Shown in pieces: positions 19,404 to 30,318 of a stretch of DNA of 64,000 nucleotides. Location: assembly GCF_003583725.1 (NCBI RefSeq), contig NZ_QXTF01000001.1:682001-746000 (forward strand), given 5' to 3'. Below the pieces are notes generated by a model, which saw only the letters and a list, made by a program, of their open reading frames with translations, did no database searches and was not told the DNA's origin. The position numbers and the translations under genes are program-made. This stretch comes from Sphingomonas edaphi (lineage in GTDB: Bacteria; Pseudomonadota; Alphaproteobacteria; Sphingomonadales; Sphingomonadaceae). The number at the start of each line of letters is the position of its first letter. Positions within the stretch are counted from its first letter, which is position 1.

Positions 19404-20702
19404 TTACAGGTCGATCAGCAAGCGCGTCGGATCCTCGATTGCTTCCTTGATCCGAACTAGGAACGTTACCGCCTCACGGCCGTCAACGAGGCGGTGGTCG
19501 TAGGTCAGCGCGAGGTACATCATCGGCTTGGCGACGATCTGGCCGTCGCGCACCACCGGCCGTTCCTCGATTCGGTGCAAGCCGAGCACTGCCGACTGCG
19601 GCGGGTTGACGATCGGCGTCGAAAGCAGCGATCCAAAGACGCCTCCGTTGGAGATTGTGAAGGTACCGCCCTTCATCTCCTCCATCGACAGCGTGCCTTC
19701 TTTCGCCTTCTTGCCAAAGCCGGCAATGGTCTTTTCGATCTCGGCAAAGCTCATAGCATCGGCGGAGCGGATCACCGGCACCAGCAGCCCCTTGGGCGCC
19801 GAAACCGCGACCGAAACATCCAGATAGTTGGAGTATACGATCTCGTCGCCTTCGATCCTCGCATTGACCGCAGGAACGTCGCGCGCAGCGAGTGCCGCTG
19901 CCTTCACGAAGAAGCTCATGAAGCCGAGGCGAATGCCGTGCTTCCTTTCGAAGAGGTCCTTGTAGCGGTTGCGTGCATCGATCACCGCCGACATGTCCAC
20001 GTCGTTGAATGTGGTCAACAGCGCTGCTGTATTCTGCGCATCCTTCAGACGGGTCGCGATCGTCTGGCGAAGGCGCGTCACCTTGACCCGCTCTTCGGTG
20101 CGATCCGCGCGGGCGGCAGGCGCCTTGGGAGCCGGCGCGGCTGCCTGCGAAACGGGCGCGGTCGTTACGGCCGGAGCGGGCGAAGCTTCCTTAGACCGGG
20201 CTGCGGCGAGCACATCGTCCTTGGTTAGGCGGCCGTCCTTACCTGATCCCTTGATGGAAGAGGGGTCGACATGGTGCTCGAGGACTGCTCGGCGCACCGC
20301 GGGCGAAAGGGTCAGCGAGGCATCAGCGGCAGCCGCACCCTCGCGTAGTGCAGGGTTTTCGCCCGCACCCGCCGGATTGACCGCACCGCCCGAAACCGTG
20401 GCTTGTGCCTCGCCTGTCGCGGGTTCCGCTGCCGCAGGCGCCTCGGCGGCCGCCGAGGCCGCGCCGCCTTCACTGACGCGCGCGATGATCGCGCCGACTT
20501 CGACGGTATCGCCTTCTGCAAACAATTGCTCGGCCAGCGTGCCAGCGACCGGTGACGGAACTTCGACCGACACCTTATCCGTTTCCAGGCTGGCAATCGG
20601 CTCGTCGAGCGCGACAGTCTCGCCCGGCTTCTTCAGCCACTGCCCAATCGTGGCCTCGGTGATCGATTCACCAAGTGTTGGAACCTTCACATCGGTGGCC
20701 AT
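19404..20702 (-). CDS. sucB: 2-oxoglutarate dehydrogenase E2 (dihydrolipoyl succinyltransferase)
   Basis: A 432-residue core protein. One N-terminal lipoyl domain carries the lipoylated lysine K43 in ETDKVSVEV. An Ala/Pro/Glu-rich linker leads to a peripheral subunit-binding domain ([20 protein letters not shown] near residue 140), a second Ala-rich linker, and the C-terminal acyltransferase domain ending with the active-site [12 protein letters not shown] single lipoyl domain is usual for the succinyltransferase. It lies 16 bp after sucA. Confidence 0.97.
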   Translation of the reverse strand: MATDVKVPTLGESITEATIGQWLKKPGETVALDEPIASLETDKVSVEVPSPVAGTLAEQLFAEGDTVEVGAIIARVSEGGAASAAAEAPAAAEPATGEAQATVSGGAVNPAGAGENPALREGAAAADASLTLSPAVRRAVLEHHVDPSSIKGSGKDGRLTKDDVLAAARSKEASPAPAVTTAPVSQAAAPAPKAPAARADRTEERVKVTRLRQTIATRLKDAQNTAALLTTFNDVDMSAVIDARNRYKDLFERKHGIRLGFMSFFVKAAALAARDVPAVNARIEGDEIVYSNYLDVSVAVSAPKGLLVPVIRSADAMSFAEIEKTIAGFGKKAKEGTLSMEEMKGGTFTISNGGVFGSLLSTPIVNPPQSAVLGLHRIEERPVVRDGQIVAKPMMYLALTYDHRLVDGREAVTFLVRIKEAIEDPTRLLIDL

Positions 20703-20718
20703 TGGCGCCTCTTTTTCC

Positions 20719-23541
20719 TTACAAAACCTTGGCGGTGACGGGTGCGGCTGAACGGCTGCTATGCCCCAGCGCGTCGGCGATCAAAGCTGCCTGCTCGGCC
20801 GCGTGGCGCTTGGCAAGGCCGGTCGCCGGGGAGGCCGCAGCGGCGCGCCCCGCATACCGCGGGCGCATGCCGCCGTGCCCGGACTCGGCCAGGGACTGCT
20901 CCAGCACATCCTCCACGAAATGCCAGCTACCGTTGTTCTTCGGCTCTTCCTGAGCCCAGACCAATTCGTCCAGCTTCGGCATGGCCGCCAGCCGCTTAAC
21001 CAGCGGTTCCGCCGGGAACGGATAAATCTGTTCGATGCGGATGATTTCAGTCCCCGTGTCGCCAGCAGCATCTCGTGCTTCCATCAGCTCATAGCTGACC
21101 TTACCGCTGCACAGTACAACGCGGCGCGTCTTGCCCTGTGCCGGCGGGTTGAGATCGCTCAGGATACGCTTGAAATGACCTTCGCCCGTGAAGTCGTCGC
21201 GCTTCGAGACGGCCAGCTTGTGCCGCAGCAGCGACTTGGGCGTCATGATGATCAGCGGCTTGCGGAAGTCCCGGTGCATCTGCCGGCGCAGGATATGAAA
21301 GTAGTTGGCTGGCGTGGTGCAGTTGGCGACCTGGATATTATCCTCGGCGCATAGCTGCAGGTAACGCTCCAAGCGCGCGGAACTATGTTCCGGCCCCTGC
21401 CCTTCGAAACCGTGCGGCAGTAGCATGGTCAATCCCGACGCGCGAAGCCACTTGGCCTCTCCGGCCGCGATGAACTGGTCGATAATGGTCTGCGCGCCAT
21501 TGGCGAAGTCGCCAAATTGGCCTTCCCAAAGCACCAGCGTGCGCGGGTCGGTGATCGAATAGCCATATTCGAATCCGAGAACACCAAATTCGGACAGTGG
21601 GCTGTCGCGAACTTCGAAACGCGGCCCCTTGTCGGCGCCATCGTTGATTTGGCGAAGCGGAATGAATTTCTCGCCGCTCCTCTGGTCCACCCAGACGGCA
21701 TGACGATGGCTGAACGTGCCGCGACCCGAATCCTGGCCAGACAAACGGACGCTGTAGCCATCTTCGACTAGACTACCGAACGCCAGCGCTTCCGCCGTTG
21801 CCCAATCGATACCTTCTCCGGCCACGAGTGCCTTCTTCTTGGCGTCGATGATCCGGCCCAGGGTCTTGTGGACCGTCAGGCCGTCCGGAACTGTGGTCAA
21901 CAGCGCGCTGAGCTGATCGAACTGCTCTTCCGTGATGGCGGTGTTGACGTTGCGGCGCGCGTCGACCGGCTCGCCCGGACGCCCGAGACCGTGCCAGCGG
22001 CCTTCGAACCAGTCCGCCTTGTTGGGCAGGTAACTGGTTCCCGCTTCGAATTCACTTTCGAGTAGCGTCGTGAACTGCTTCGTCTTCTCGTCGACCCACG
22101 CTTGGTCGACCACGCCTTCGCCCATCAGTCGACGACCGTAAATCTGGCTGATCGGCGGATGCGCGCGGATGGCGTCGTACATCAGGGGCTGGGTGAAGCT
22201 CGGCTCGTCGCCTTCATTGTGGCCGAAACGACGGTAGCACCACATGTCGATGACGATGTCTCGGTTGAATTCCTGACGATACTCGATTGCCAGCTTGCAG
22301 GCGAACGTGACCGCCTCGGGATCGTCGCCATTCACGTGCAGGATCGGCGCCTGAATGCCCTTGGCTACGTCCGACGGATAGGGTGACGAGCGCGCAAACT
22401 GCGGGCTGGTCGTGAAGCCGACCTGATTGTTGATGACGAAGTGGATGCAGCCACCGGTGCCGTAGCCGGGGAGGCCGGAGAAACCGAGGCATTCCCAGAC
22501 GATGCCCTGTCCGGCAAAGGCGGCGTCACCGTGCAGCAGGACCGGCAAGACCGAATCCCCGTGCTTGTCGCCACGCAATGTCTGCGCAGCACGACTCTTG
22601 CCCAGCACAACCGGATTTACCGCTTCAAGATGCGACGGGTTCGGAACAAGGCTCAGGTGAACCTTGTTGCCGTCGAATTCCCGGTCCGACGAAGTGCCGA
22701 GGTGATATTTCACGTCGCCCGACCCGCCGACATCGGCCGGGTTGGTCGCACCGCCCGCGAATTCGTGGAAGATGGCCCGGTAGGGCTTGCCCATGACGTT
22801 TGCGAGGACGTTGAGCCGCCCGCGGTGGGCCATGCCGACGGTAATTTCCGTCACGCCCATCTGCCCGCCATATTTGATGAGCGCCTCAAGCGCCGGGACC
22901 GCGCTCTCACCGCCGTCGAGCCCGAAGCGTTTCGTCCCAACATATTTCTTAGCGAGGAATTTTTCCCACTGTTCGCCGTGGATTACCTTTTCGAGGATCG
23001 ACCGCTTGCCCTCGCGGGTAAAGACGATCTCGGCGTCCTTCCCCTCCATCCGGTCTTGGAGGAAGCGGCGCTCATCCAGATCGTTGATGTGCATATATTC
23101 GAGGCCAACGGTGCCACAGTAGTTCGACTGAAGCACCGGCAGAATCTCGCGGATCGACGCCTGCTGAAAACCCAACACCCCGCCCAGCCATATCTTCCGG
23201 TCGAGGTCACTCTCGCCAAAGCCATGGTAGGCCGGAGTCAGGTCTTCCGGCAGTTCATGGTGCGACAGGCCCAATGGATCGAGCTTGGCCGCCAGATGCC
23301 CGCGCACGCGGTAGGTGCGGATCAGCATCATCGCGCGAATGGAATCGTCGGCGGCGCGGTGAACCGCGGCTTCATCGGCCGTTCCGGTCGCCACTGCGGC
23401 CATCTTCGCCGCCGCCGCAACCTTCTCGAGCGTCGCTTCGGTCGGGTCGAGGCCGAGATTCACTTCGTCCAGCACCGACACCGGCCAGTTCGGCCGTGCC
23501 CAGCTGGGACCTTGCTCCCGGTCGATCGCCATCGAATCCAT
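20719..23541 (-). CDS. sucA: 2-oxoglutarate dehydrogenase E1
   Basis: A 940-residue thiamine diphosphate enzyme that decarboxylates 2-oxoglutarate and transfers the succinyl group to E2. Landmarks are the N-terminal E2-interaction segment ending in [12 protein letters not shown], the substrate-binding [16 protein letters not shown], the TPP/Mg loop [13 protein letters not shown] with [12 protein letters not shown], and the C-terminal [17 protein letters not shown]. The length is normal. It starts 8 bp after sucD. Confidence 0.98.
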   Translation of the reverse strand: MDSMAIDREQGPSWARPNWPVSVLDEVNLGLDPTEATLEKVAAAAKMAAVATGTADEAAVHRAADDSIRAMMLIRTYRVRGHLAAKLDPLGLSHHELPEDLTPAYHGFGESDLDRKIWLGGVLGFQQASIREILPVLQSNYCGTVGLEYMHINDLDERRFLQDRMEGKDAEIVFTREGKRSILEKVIHGEQWEKFLAKKYVGTKRFGLDGGESAVPALEALIKYGGQMGVTEITVGMAHRGRLNVLANVMGKPYRAIFHEFAGGATNPADVGGSGDVKYHLGTSSDREFDGNKVHLSLVPNPSHLEAVNPVVLGKSRAAQTLRGDKHGDSVLPVLLHGDAAFAGQGIVWECLGFSGLPGYGTGGCIHFVINNQVGFTTSPQFARSSPYPSDVAKGIQAPILHVNGDDPEAVTFACKLAIEYRQEFNRDIVIDMWCYRRFGHNEGDEPSFTQPLMYDAIRAHPPISQIYGRRLMGEGVVDQAWVDEKTKQFTTLLESEFEAGTSYLPNKADWFEGRWHGLGRPGEPVDARRNVNTAITEEQFDQLSALLTTVPDGLTVHKTLGRIIDAKKKALVAGEGIDWATAEALAFGSLVEDGYSVRLSGQDSGRGTFSHRHAVWVDQRSGEKFIPLRQINDGADKGPRFEVRDSPLSEFGVLGFEYGYSITDPRTLVLWEGQFGDFANGAQTIIDQFIAAGEAKWLRASGLTMLLPHGFEGQGPEHSSARLERYLQLCAEDNIQVANCTTPANYFHILRRQMHRDFRKPLIIMTPKSLLRHKLAVSKRDDFTGEGHFKRILSDLNPPAQGKTRRVVLCSGKVSYELMEARDAAGDTGTEIIRIEQIYPFPAEPLVKRLAAMPKLDELVWAQEEPKNNGSWHFVEDVLEQSLAESGHGGMRPRYAGRAAAASPATGLAKRHAAEQAALIADALGHSSRSAAPVTAKVL

Positions 23542-23549
23542 GACGGTGA

Positions 23550-24433
23550 TTAGCCTTTCAGAAGCTCCGTGAGGGTCGTTCCGAGCTCAGATGGGCTCGG
23601 CGAGACGCGAATTCCAGCCGCCTCCATTGCCGCGATCTTGTCGTCGGCACCGCCCTTCCCGCCCGACACGATCGCGCCGGCATGGCCCATGCGGCGCCCC
23701 GGGGGAGCTGTACGACCGGCGATGAAGCCGACCATCGGCTTCTTGCGGCCGCGTTTAGCTTCGTCGATCAGGAACTGTGCTGCCTGCTCTTCCGCGTCGC
23801 CGCCGATTTCGCCGATCATGATAATCGACTTGGTCTCGTCGTCCGCCAGGAACAGTTCGAGTACGTCGATGAAGTTGGTGCCGTTTACGGGGTCGCCGCC
23901 AATGCCCACCGCAGTGGTCTGGCCCAATCCTTCGTTCGTCGTCTGGAACACGGCCTCATAGGTCAGGGTGCCGGAACGAGAAACAACGCCAACGCTGCCC
24001 TTTTTGAAAATGTTGCCCGGCATAATGCCGATCTTGCATTCTTCAGGGGTCAGGACGCCTGGGCAGTTAGGACCGATCAGGCGCGATCTGCTGCCCGACA
24101 GGGCACGCTTGACCTTGACCATGTCGAGCACTGGAATGCCTTCGGTGATCGCGACGATCAGCGGAATTTCGGCGTCGATCGCTTCCAGGATCGAGTCGGC
24201 CGCGAAGGGAGGCGGGACATAGATCACCGACGCATCCGCCCCGGTCGCTTCCTTGGCCTCCAGCACGGTGTTGAATACCGGCAGGCCTATGTGGGTCGTG
24301 CCGCCCTTGCCGGGGGTTACGCCGCCGACCATCTGAGTCCCGTAGGCCAGCGCCTGCTGGGTGTGGAAGGTGCCAGTTTCGCCGGTCATCCCCTGAGTGA
24401 TGACCTTGGTGTTCTTGTTGACGAGAATGGACA

Positions 24434-24434
<1 letters not shown>
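23550..24434 (-). CDS. sucD: Succinate-CoA ligase, alpha subunit
   Basis: A 294-residue subunit of the enzyme that makes ATP or GTP from succinyl-CoA. The CoA-binding Rossmann part begins [19 protein letters not shown]. The phosphorylated histidine is in [17 protein letters not shown] near residue 247, and [17 protein letters not shown] is also conserved. Its ATG overlaps the mdh stop by one base (TGATG), so the two are translationally coupled. The beta subunit gene sucC, usually just before sucD, is not here. Confidence 0.97.
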
Positions 24435-25402
<968 letters not shown>

Positions 25403-25579
25403 CTACGACCTTTCTTCGTGATGGAATGTGCGGGCAATGCCGCGTGCGGCGCCCGCTTAGCGGCATGGCGCTATCGGGGCAACCGGTTGGGTTCCGGAAC
25501 CAACCTTCCCAAGCGGGTTTTTTTGGCGAACTGCACTGGTCACTAACGTTTGCCCGTCCATCTATAGGGGTATCGCGTT

Positions 25580-25951
25580 ATGAAGCAGCTACTGGCCCTC
25601 GCGGGCGCCGCCTCGCTCCTTTCAACCGCTCCGGCTTACGCCAAGCCAGGCAAGGGCAACCCTCAGGCGATCGGCCACGTCGGCTACAGCACTGACGGTT
25701 GCTCGCCGGGTTTCGCCAGGAAAAATAATGGCTGCCTTCCGCCCGGACAGGCCAAAAAGCTGGACAACGTGGGGCAGCGTTGGCCGGGGAGCTATGGCCG
25801 AATGTGGTCCTACGATCAGCTTCCGTATGACCTACGCAGCCGCTACTGCTTCGATCCGTCTGATCGCTATTATTACGGCGAAGGTTATCTCTACCAGTTC
25901 GACCCGCGAACCATGCTGATCCAACAGGTGGTCAGCGCGCTGCTGCGATAA
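25580..25951 (+). CDS. Small secreted protein with an RcnB-like C-terminus
   Basis: A 123-residue protein with a signal peptide cleaved after AYA near residue 21. The mature part contains two cysteines (GCSPGF and GCLPPG), a Tyr-rich stretch (RYYYGEGYLYQFDP) and the end TMLIQQVVSALL. The pattern of an aromatic strand, DP and a hydrophobic 'QQV' end resembles RcnB-type periplasmic proteins, but the match is weak. It is the only plus-strand gene within a long minus-strand run, divergent from mdh with 183 bp between starts, so it has its own promoter that I could not define. Confidence 0.7.
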   Translation: MKQLLALAGAASLLSTAPAYAKPGKGNPQAIGHVGYSTDGCSPGFARKNNGCLPPGQAKKLDNVGQRWPGSYGRMWSYDQLPYDLRSRYCFDPSDRYYYGEGYLYQFDPRTMLIQQVVSALLR

Positions 25952-25957
25952 GGATGT

Positions 25958-25979
25958 GGGCTGCCGAGTTGGGCAGCCC
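25958..25979. terminator. Hairpin between convergent genes
   Basis: A perfect 8-bp stem with arms GGGCTGCC (25958-25965) and GGCAGCCC (25972-25979) and a 6-nt loop, lying in the 32 bp between the stops of the small secreted protein gene and the M20 peptidase gene. The downstream plus-strand sequence is only moderately T-rich, so it may be a weak bidirectional terminator. Confidence 0.55.
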
Positions 25980-25983
25980 TACC

Positions 25984-27363
25984 TTACCCGGCTACGCGGC
26001 GGAGCATTTCTTCCCAAATGGGAATCTGTCCATGAAAGCCGTCGATCAACACGCGTTCATCGAGCCCGTGAACACCCTCCTTTTCGCCAATTACTCCCCA
26101 TAGGCCGCCGAACCCGTATACAGGGATGCCGACCGCGCGAAGATATGCGCCGTCGGTTGCGCCAGCGGACTGAAACGGCACGACGGGCGCATTTTTGAAC
26201 TGGGTCCCTACGGCCGCCTTGTAGGCGTCGAGAACGTCAGCTCGGATTTTGGTCGGACTAGTCTCCGGCGTTGTCGATGACGCGTCGACAGAAACTGTGA
26301 CATCGGGCCCGGCCAAGCTCTGCAAATCCGCGCGAACTTGCTCGATTTTCACCCCCGGAAAGATCCGGCAATTAACGTTAGCCTCTGCCTTTTGCGGAAG
26401 CGCGTTTGGGGCGTGCCCACCCGATAGCATCGTTGCCACACAGCGGGTCCGGGTCGATCCGGCGTCAAAGCTCTCCAGAAGATCCGAGGTTTCCCGATCT
26501 GTCGGATCCTCCAGGAACTTGTTGAGCAAGGCTCCGAACATTCCGCTGTCGCGTTCTGCCTGTAGCTGAAACCCCGCGCGGGTTGCATCGTTGATCATTG
26601 GCGGGAAGCGATGGCGCTCGATCGCCGTCAGCGCATTGGCCAACGCGTAAATGGCGTTATCGGGCCGCGGCGAGCTGCTGTGTCCGCCTCGATTTGTGGC
26701 TACCAACTTGTAGTCCGCGTAGGTCTTCTCGGCGATCTGCATGTAGAATGCATCGACGCGCCCGTCCTTGTAGATGGCTCCGCCGCCTCCATCACCGTTC
26801 AGCGCGTATTCCGCGTCAATCAGGTCCCGCCATTCGGTCGACGCACGGCGAACGCTGTTCATGCTTGTTTCTTCATCACCCGTGAACAGTACGACGATGT
26901 CGCGGGTCGGCTGGAAACCTGACGCCTTAAGGTTCTGGAGCGCCAGAACGATACCCGCCAAAGCGGCCTTGTTGTCGTTGGTTCCGCGCCCGAGGTAATA
27001 TCCCTTCTCCTCGCGAAATTCGAACGGTGGGTTCTTCCAGTCGCTGGCCTTCGCCTCAACCACGTCCATATGCGCCATTAGGAGGATCGGTTTTTTCCCA
27101 CTGGGCTTGGCCGCAGCCCAGCGAGCGATCAGCGTCTGCGTGTCGTCATGATCCTTGACGATGACATTGGTGATCCCTGACTTGCGGAACTCGGAAGTCA
27201 ACAGGGCGGTAAGCTTCTTGAATTCCGCGGGCCTCGCCTCGACGGTCGGAATTTCCACGATCTTCTCGAATAGTGCGCGTTCCGCGGCCCGCCGGCTATC
27301 GGGACTCTGACCGATCGCGGCGGTCGAAACCGCGGCTAACAGGGCGGCAATGGCGAGGCGCAT
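25984..27363 (-). CDS. Secreted M20 family peptidase
   Basis: A 459-residue zinc exopeptidase of the M20/M25/M40 type. A signal peptide (MRLAIAALLAAVSTAAIG) directs it to the periplasm. Metal and catalytic residues appear as HMDVVEA near residue 102, the GRGTNDNKAALAG segment with its aspartate, and the Glu-Glu pair in FTGDEETSM. The C-terminal metal-binding histidine is in the GVHGLDERV block. A dimerisation (bacterial exopeptidase) domain occupies about 210-330. Substrate is unknown; carboxypeptidase-like activity is likely. I chose the ATG at 27361-27363 because AGGAG lies about 10 nt before it; the longer frame adds 19 residues ahead of the signal peptide. Confidence 0.88.
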   Translation of the reverse strand: MRLAIAALLAAVSTAAIGQSPDSRRAAERALFEKIVEIPTVEARPAEFKKLTALLTSEFRKSGITNVIVKDHDDTQTLIARWAAAKPSGKKPILLMAHMDVVEAKASDWKNPPFEFREEKGYYLGRGTNDNKAALAGIVLALQNLKASGFQPTRDIVVLFTGDEETSMNSVRRASTEWRDLIDAEYALNGDGGGGAIYKDGRVDAFYMQIAEKTYADYKLVATNRGGHSSSPRPDNAIYALANALTAIERHRFPPMINDATRAGFQLQAERDSGMFGALLNKFLEDPTDRETSDLLESFDAGSTRTRCVATMLSGGHAPNALPQKAEANVNCRIFPGVKIEQVRADLQSLAGPDVTVSVDASSTTPETSPTKIRADVLDAYKAAVGTQFKNAPVVPFQSAGATDGAYLRAVGIPVYGFGGLWGVIGEKEGVHGLDERVLIDGFHGQIPIWEEMLRRVAG

Positions 27364-27416
27364 CTTGGAGTCTCCTGATCGAGTGTAACGACACGCTAGG
27401 TTTCGTTTCGCGACCG

Positions 27417-28535
27417 TCAATAGTCGTGCAGGCCATGCCCCTCCCCGAGATAGTCGGCACTCTGCATTTCTTCGAGGCGACTGACAGTGCGCTGGAATTC
27501 GAAATTGCCATCACCGCGCGGATACAGCCCTTCCGGTTCCGCATCCGCTGCAGCGAGGAGCTTGACCCGGTGTTCATACAGTGCGTCGATCAAGGTCACG
27601 AAGCGCGCGGCCTCATTGCGCATCTCCCGCGTCATGACGGGGATACCGACGATGATGACCGTGTGAAATCGCTGGGCAATGGCCAAGTAATCCGCCGCCC
27701 CACGCGCATTTCCGCAGAGCCGCTTGAATGAAAAGACGGCCACGCCCTTCAGGCTCTTGGGTACGTGAAGCGTTCGTCCCAGGCCTACGTCCAACTCTTC
27801 GGTCGGAACATGGGCTCTGTCTTCGACCGGATGGTCGGTCAGCTGGAAAAAGGCCTCGCGCAACCGCTCTGTCGCTTCCGGCCCGTTCGGAACCAGCCAC
27901 GTATCGAGGCCCTGCAGGCGGTCCAACCGGTAATCGGTCGGCCCGTTCAAGGGGAGCACCTTCATTCGCGCTTCCATCAGCGCGATAAACGGAAGGAATA
28001 ACTCCCTGTTCAGACCGTCCTTGTACAAGTCCGACGGCGGTCGGTTCGACGTAGTAACAATCCCGACGCCCTCGTCGATAAGGGCGGTGAATAGCCGGCT
28101 CATGATCATTGCGTCGGCCGGATTGGTCACCATCATTTCGTCAAACGCTAGGAAGCGCACCTGCCCGGCAATGTCGGCGGCGACTTGAATGACGGGGTCG
28201 CCCTCTCCGGACTTGCGCGCCTCGCGAAGCCGTGCATGGACGTCCAGCATGAAGGCATGGAAATGGGTTCGGCGCTTAGACTCGAAGTCGATCGCCTCAT
28301 AAGCCAAGTCCATCAGCATCGACTTACCGCGACCGACCCCGCCCCACATGTAGACGCCGCACGGCGCGGGCGTTTCCCGCCCGAACAGACGCGTGAGAAA
28401 GCCCGTCCTAGTCTGGCCAAGGTCGGCGGCGAACTGGTCGAGCGCGTGGGCTGCTCGCTCCTGGTCCGGATCGGCCTTCAGTTCCCCCGCCGCAACCAGC
28501 GCGGCGTAGCGTTCAGCGACGCGGCCCATCGGCAC
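27417..28535 (-). CDS. zapE: Cell division protein ZapE (AFG1-type ATPase)
   Basis: A 372-residue AAA-type ATPase of the AFG1/LACE1 family. The Walker A motif is GGVGRGKSM near residue 67; Walker B is in LAFDEMMV near residue 125; an arginine finger is likely in TTSNRPPSDLYKDGLNR. ZapE associates with the Z ring in E. coli, while mitochondrial homologues handle respiratory-chain proteins; here it sits between TCA genes. The frame opens with a GTG at 28535 and an ATG two codons later. It overlaps the 3' end of the thioesterase gene by about 20 bp. Confidence 0.92.
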   Translation of the reverse strand: MPMGRVAERYAALVAAGELKADPDQERAAHALDQFAADLGQTRTGFLTRLFGRETPAPCGVYMWGGVGRGKSMLMDLAYEAIDFESKRRTHFHAFMLDVHARLREARKSGEGDPVIQVAADIAGQVRFLAFDEMMVTNPADAMIMSRLFTALIDEGVGIVTTSNRPPSDLYKDGLNRELFLPFIALMEARMKVLPLNGPTDYRLDRLQGLDTWLVPNGPEATERLREAFFQLTDHPVEDRAHVPTEELDVGLGRTLHVPKSLKGVAVFSFKRLCGNARGAADYLAIAQRFHTVIIVGIPVMTREMRNEAARFVTLIDALYEHRVKLLAAADAEPEGLYPRGDGNFEFQRTVSRLEEMQSADYLGEGHGLHDY

Positions 28536-28995
28536 CGCGCTGCGTGATCTTCTTCAACGTGCCCGTGAAGGCGTAGCAAATCTCGCCGTCCTGCTCGCAA
28601 TGACCGTCGAAGAAGACGAGTCCGCCGGGCGTCTGCTTCAACAGGCGGACTTGTGCATCGAGCGGCACACCGATGCGGCCTCGCGCGACGAAGCGTGTGT
28701 GACAGTCGAGCGTGACATAATGGCCCTCAGCCATACCAGCGCAGCGACCGCCCGCGAACAGGCTCATGTCGATGAAGCTCATCACCGCGCCGCCATGGAT
28801 CGACCCGCCCATATTCTGGTGGCTACCGTCTGGGAACATGCGGGTCAGGCCGCGACCGGGTCCGTCGGGACGAAACAGCAGGCGCCCAGTCCGCGACGCG
28901 AAGCTGCCACGCGGGAAATCGCCCCAAGTGTACCAGCCTTCATGCTCCGGGTCGGGCTGCGCTCCGTGAGGCAGCCCGTCCGGCACGTCGCTCAA
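28513..28995 (-). CDS. PaaI-family acyl-CoA thioesterase
   Basis: A 160-residue hotdog-fold protein. The motif [21 protein letters not shown] carries the HGG signature with the aspartate of the catalytic helix; later strands include [16 protein letters not shown]. Such enzymes hydrolyse acyl-CoA thioesters; the substrate is unknown. The start is uncertain. A TTG at 28993-28995 overlaps the sdhB stop as TTGA and is preferred; a GTG lies three codons further in at 28986. The longer open frame belongs to the sdhB coding region. Confidence 0.8.
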   Translation of the reverse strand: MSDVPDGLPHGAQPDPEHEGWYTWGDFPRGSFASRTGRLLFRPDGPGRGLTRMFPDGSHQNMGGSIHGGAVMSFIDMSLFAGGRCAGMAEGHYVTLDCHTRFVARGRIGVPLDAQVRLLKQTPGGLVFFDGHCEQDGEICYAFTGTLKKITQRGADGPRR

Positions 28996-29771
28996 GCGGC
29001 GCGCTCCGCAACCAGCTTTTTCGTCTCGGCAATCGCCTTGGCGGGGTTCAGCCCCTTGGGACAGACGTTCGCGCAGTTCATAATCGTGTGGCAACGGTAG
29101 AGGCGGAAAGGATCCTCAAGCTGGTCGAGACGGTCGCCGGTCGCCTCGTCACGGCTGTCGGCCAGCCACCGGTAGGCCGCGAGCAGAATGGCGGGACCAA
29201 GGAATTTGTCGCTATTCCACCAATAGCTCGGGCAGCTGGTGGAGCAGCAGGCGCACAGGATGCACTCGTAGAGGCCGTCAAGCTTGGCGCGGTCTTCCGG
29301 CGACTGGAAGCGCTCCTTGCCCGACGGTTCGGGAGACGACGACTTCAGCCAGGGCTGGATCGAGGCGTATTGGGCGTAGAAGTGCGTCATGTCCGGCACC
29401 AGGTCCTTGACCACTTCCATGTGCGGCAGCGGCGTGATCCGCACTTCTCCCTTCACGTCCTCGATCGCTGTGGTGCAAGCGAGGCCGTTCTTGCCGTCGA
29501 TGTTCATCGCGCACGACCCGCAAATCCCTTCGCGGCATGACCGGCGGAAAGTCAGCGTCGGGTCGATCTCGTCCTTGATCTTGATGATCGCGTCGAGAAC
29601 CATCGGTCCGCACTTGTCGAGGTCGACCGTGTAGATGTCGTAGCGCGGGTTGGCGCCGCTATCGGGATCGTAGCGATAGATCTTAAACGACTTGCTCCGC
29701 TTTCCGCCCTCGGACTTGTAGGTGCGCCCCTTGGTAATCTTGCTATTCTTGGGGAGGGTGAATTCGGCCAC
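28992..29771 (-). CDS. sdhB: Succinate dehydrogenase iron-sulfur subunit
   Basis: A 259-residue subunit of complex II that passes electrons from the flavoprotein to quinone. The [2Fe-2S] ligands are in [22 protein letters not shown] in short pieces (first cysteine near residue 75). The [4Fe-4S] and [3Fe-4S] cluster ligands are in [16 protein letters not shown] and [17 protein letters not shown]. The start is a GTG at 29769-29771 with AAGGAAG about 6 nt upstream. sdhA, sdhC and sdhD are not next to it: the gene upstream on this strand is the MgtC-like gene. Downstream it overlaps the thioesterase gene. Confidence 0.97.
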   Translation of the reverse strand: MAEFTLPKNSKITKGRTYKSEGGKRSKSFKIYRYDPDSGANPRYDIYTVDLDKCGPMVLDAIIKIKDEIDPTLTFRRSCREGICGSCAMNIDGKNGLACTTAIEDVKGEVRITPLPHMEVVKDLVPDMTHFYAQYASIQPWLKSSSPEPSGKERFQSPEDRAKLDGLYECILCACCSTSCPSYWWNSDKFLGPAILLAAYRWLADSRDEATGDRLDQLEDPFRLYRCHTIMNCANVCPKGLNPAKAIAETKKLVAERAA

Positions 29772-29844
29772 GGGCGCTTCCTTGAGGATTACGAATTTAC
29801 GGCGCCGCTAGCATGGCCAGCGGCCCCGTGCCAACCTTGCTGAG

Positions 29845-30318
29845 TCAACCTTCCGCGTGCCCGGCCCGATCGTCTTCCCCGTCGCGATCCGACGGCTTGA
29901 GCGGCGACAGGAACCACAGCGTCGCAAAGGTGACGATCGCGAGCATAATCGCGATATCGAGCGCACCAAGTCCGACTGCCACGCCGATCGCTCCTGTGAC
30001 CCACAGGCTGGCCGCCGTCGCTGTGCCCTTCACGCTGTCCTTTCGATGCAGGATCGCGCCGCCACCGATGAAGCCCATGCCAGTAATCAGCCCCTCGATA
30101 ATCCGCGCCATCGCTTCAGGCGAGTCGGTGGCGAGCGACTCCGCCGCCTGCACAAACCCGCAACAGGCGACCGCGACCAGCGGAAAGGTGCGGAGCCCCG
30201 CGCTGCGCTCCGCCTTTTCCCGGTTCCACCCGATCGGCAACGCCAGCAAGTAGGCGACTAGCAGCGCAAAGGCATGGGGCACGATGTCGAATCGGTCCGG
30301 GGACAGCAATTCGCTCAC
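29845..30318 (-). CDS. MgtC/SapB family membrane protein
   Basis: A 157-residue membrane protein with four to five hydrophobic helices and the conserved MgtC core: LPIGWNREKAERSAGLRTFPLV and GLITGMGFIGGGAILHRKD (in parts). MgtC proteins inhibit F-type ATP synthase or aid growth in low magnesium in some pathogens; the role in this organism is unknown. It lacks the long C-terminal ACT-like domain. The GTG at 30316-30318 overlaps the stop of the M28 peptidase gene as GTGA and fits the family N-terminus. It closes the glnE-bcp-M28-mgtC chain. Confidence 0.85.
   Translation of the reverse strand: MSELLSPDRFDIVPHAFALLVAYLLALPIGWNREKAERSAGLRTFPLVAVACCGFVQAAESLATDSPEAMARIIEGLITGMGFIGGGAILHRKDSVKGTATAASLWVTGAIGVAVGLGALDIAIMLAIVTFATLWFLSPLKPSDRDGEDDRAGHAEG

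Noticed and set aside
25481-25520. Palindrome GGTTCCGGAACC with a T7 tract, and GGAAC followed by GTT, between mdh and the secreted protein gene
   Set aside because: The EcfG spacing is two bases short of the consensus and the stem before the T-tract is only 3 bp, so I call neither a promoter nor a terminator.
29800-29825. Hairpin GCCGCT/AGCGGC between the MgtC-like gene and sdhB
   Set aside because: A 6-bp stem without a T-tract on either strand is too weak to call.
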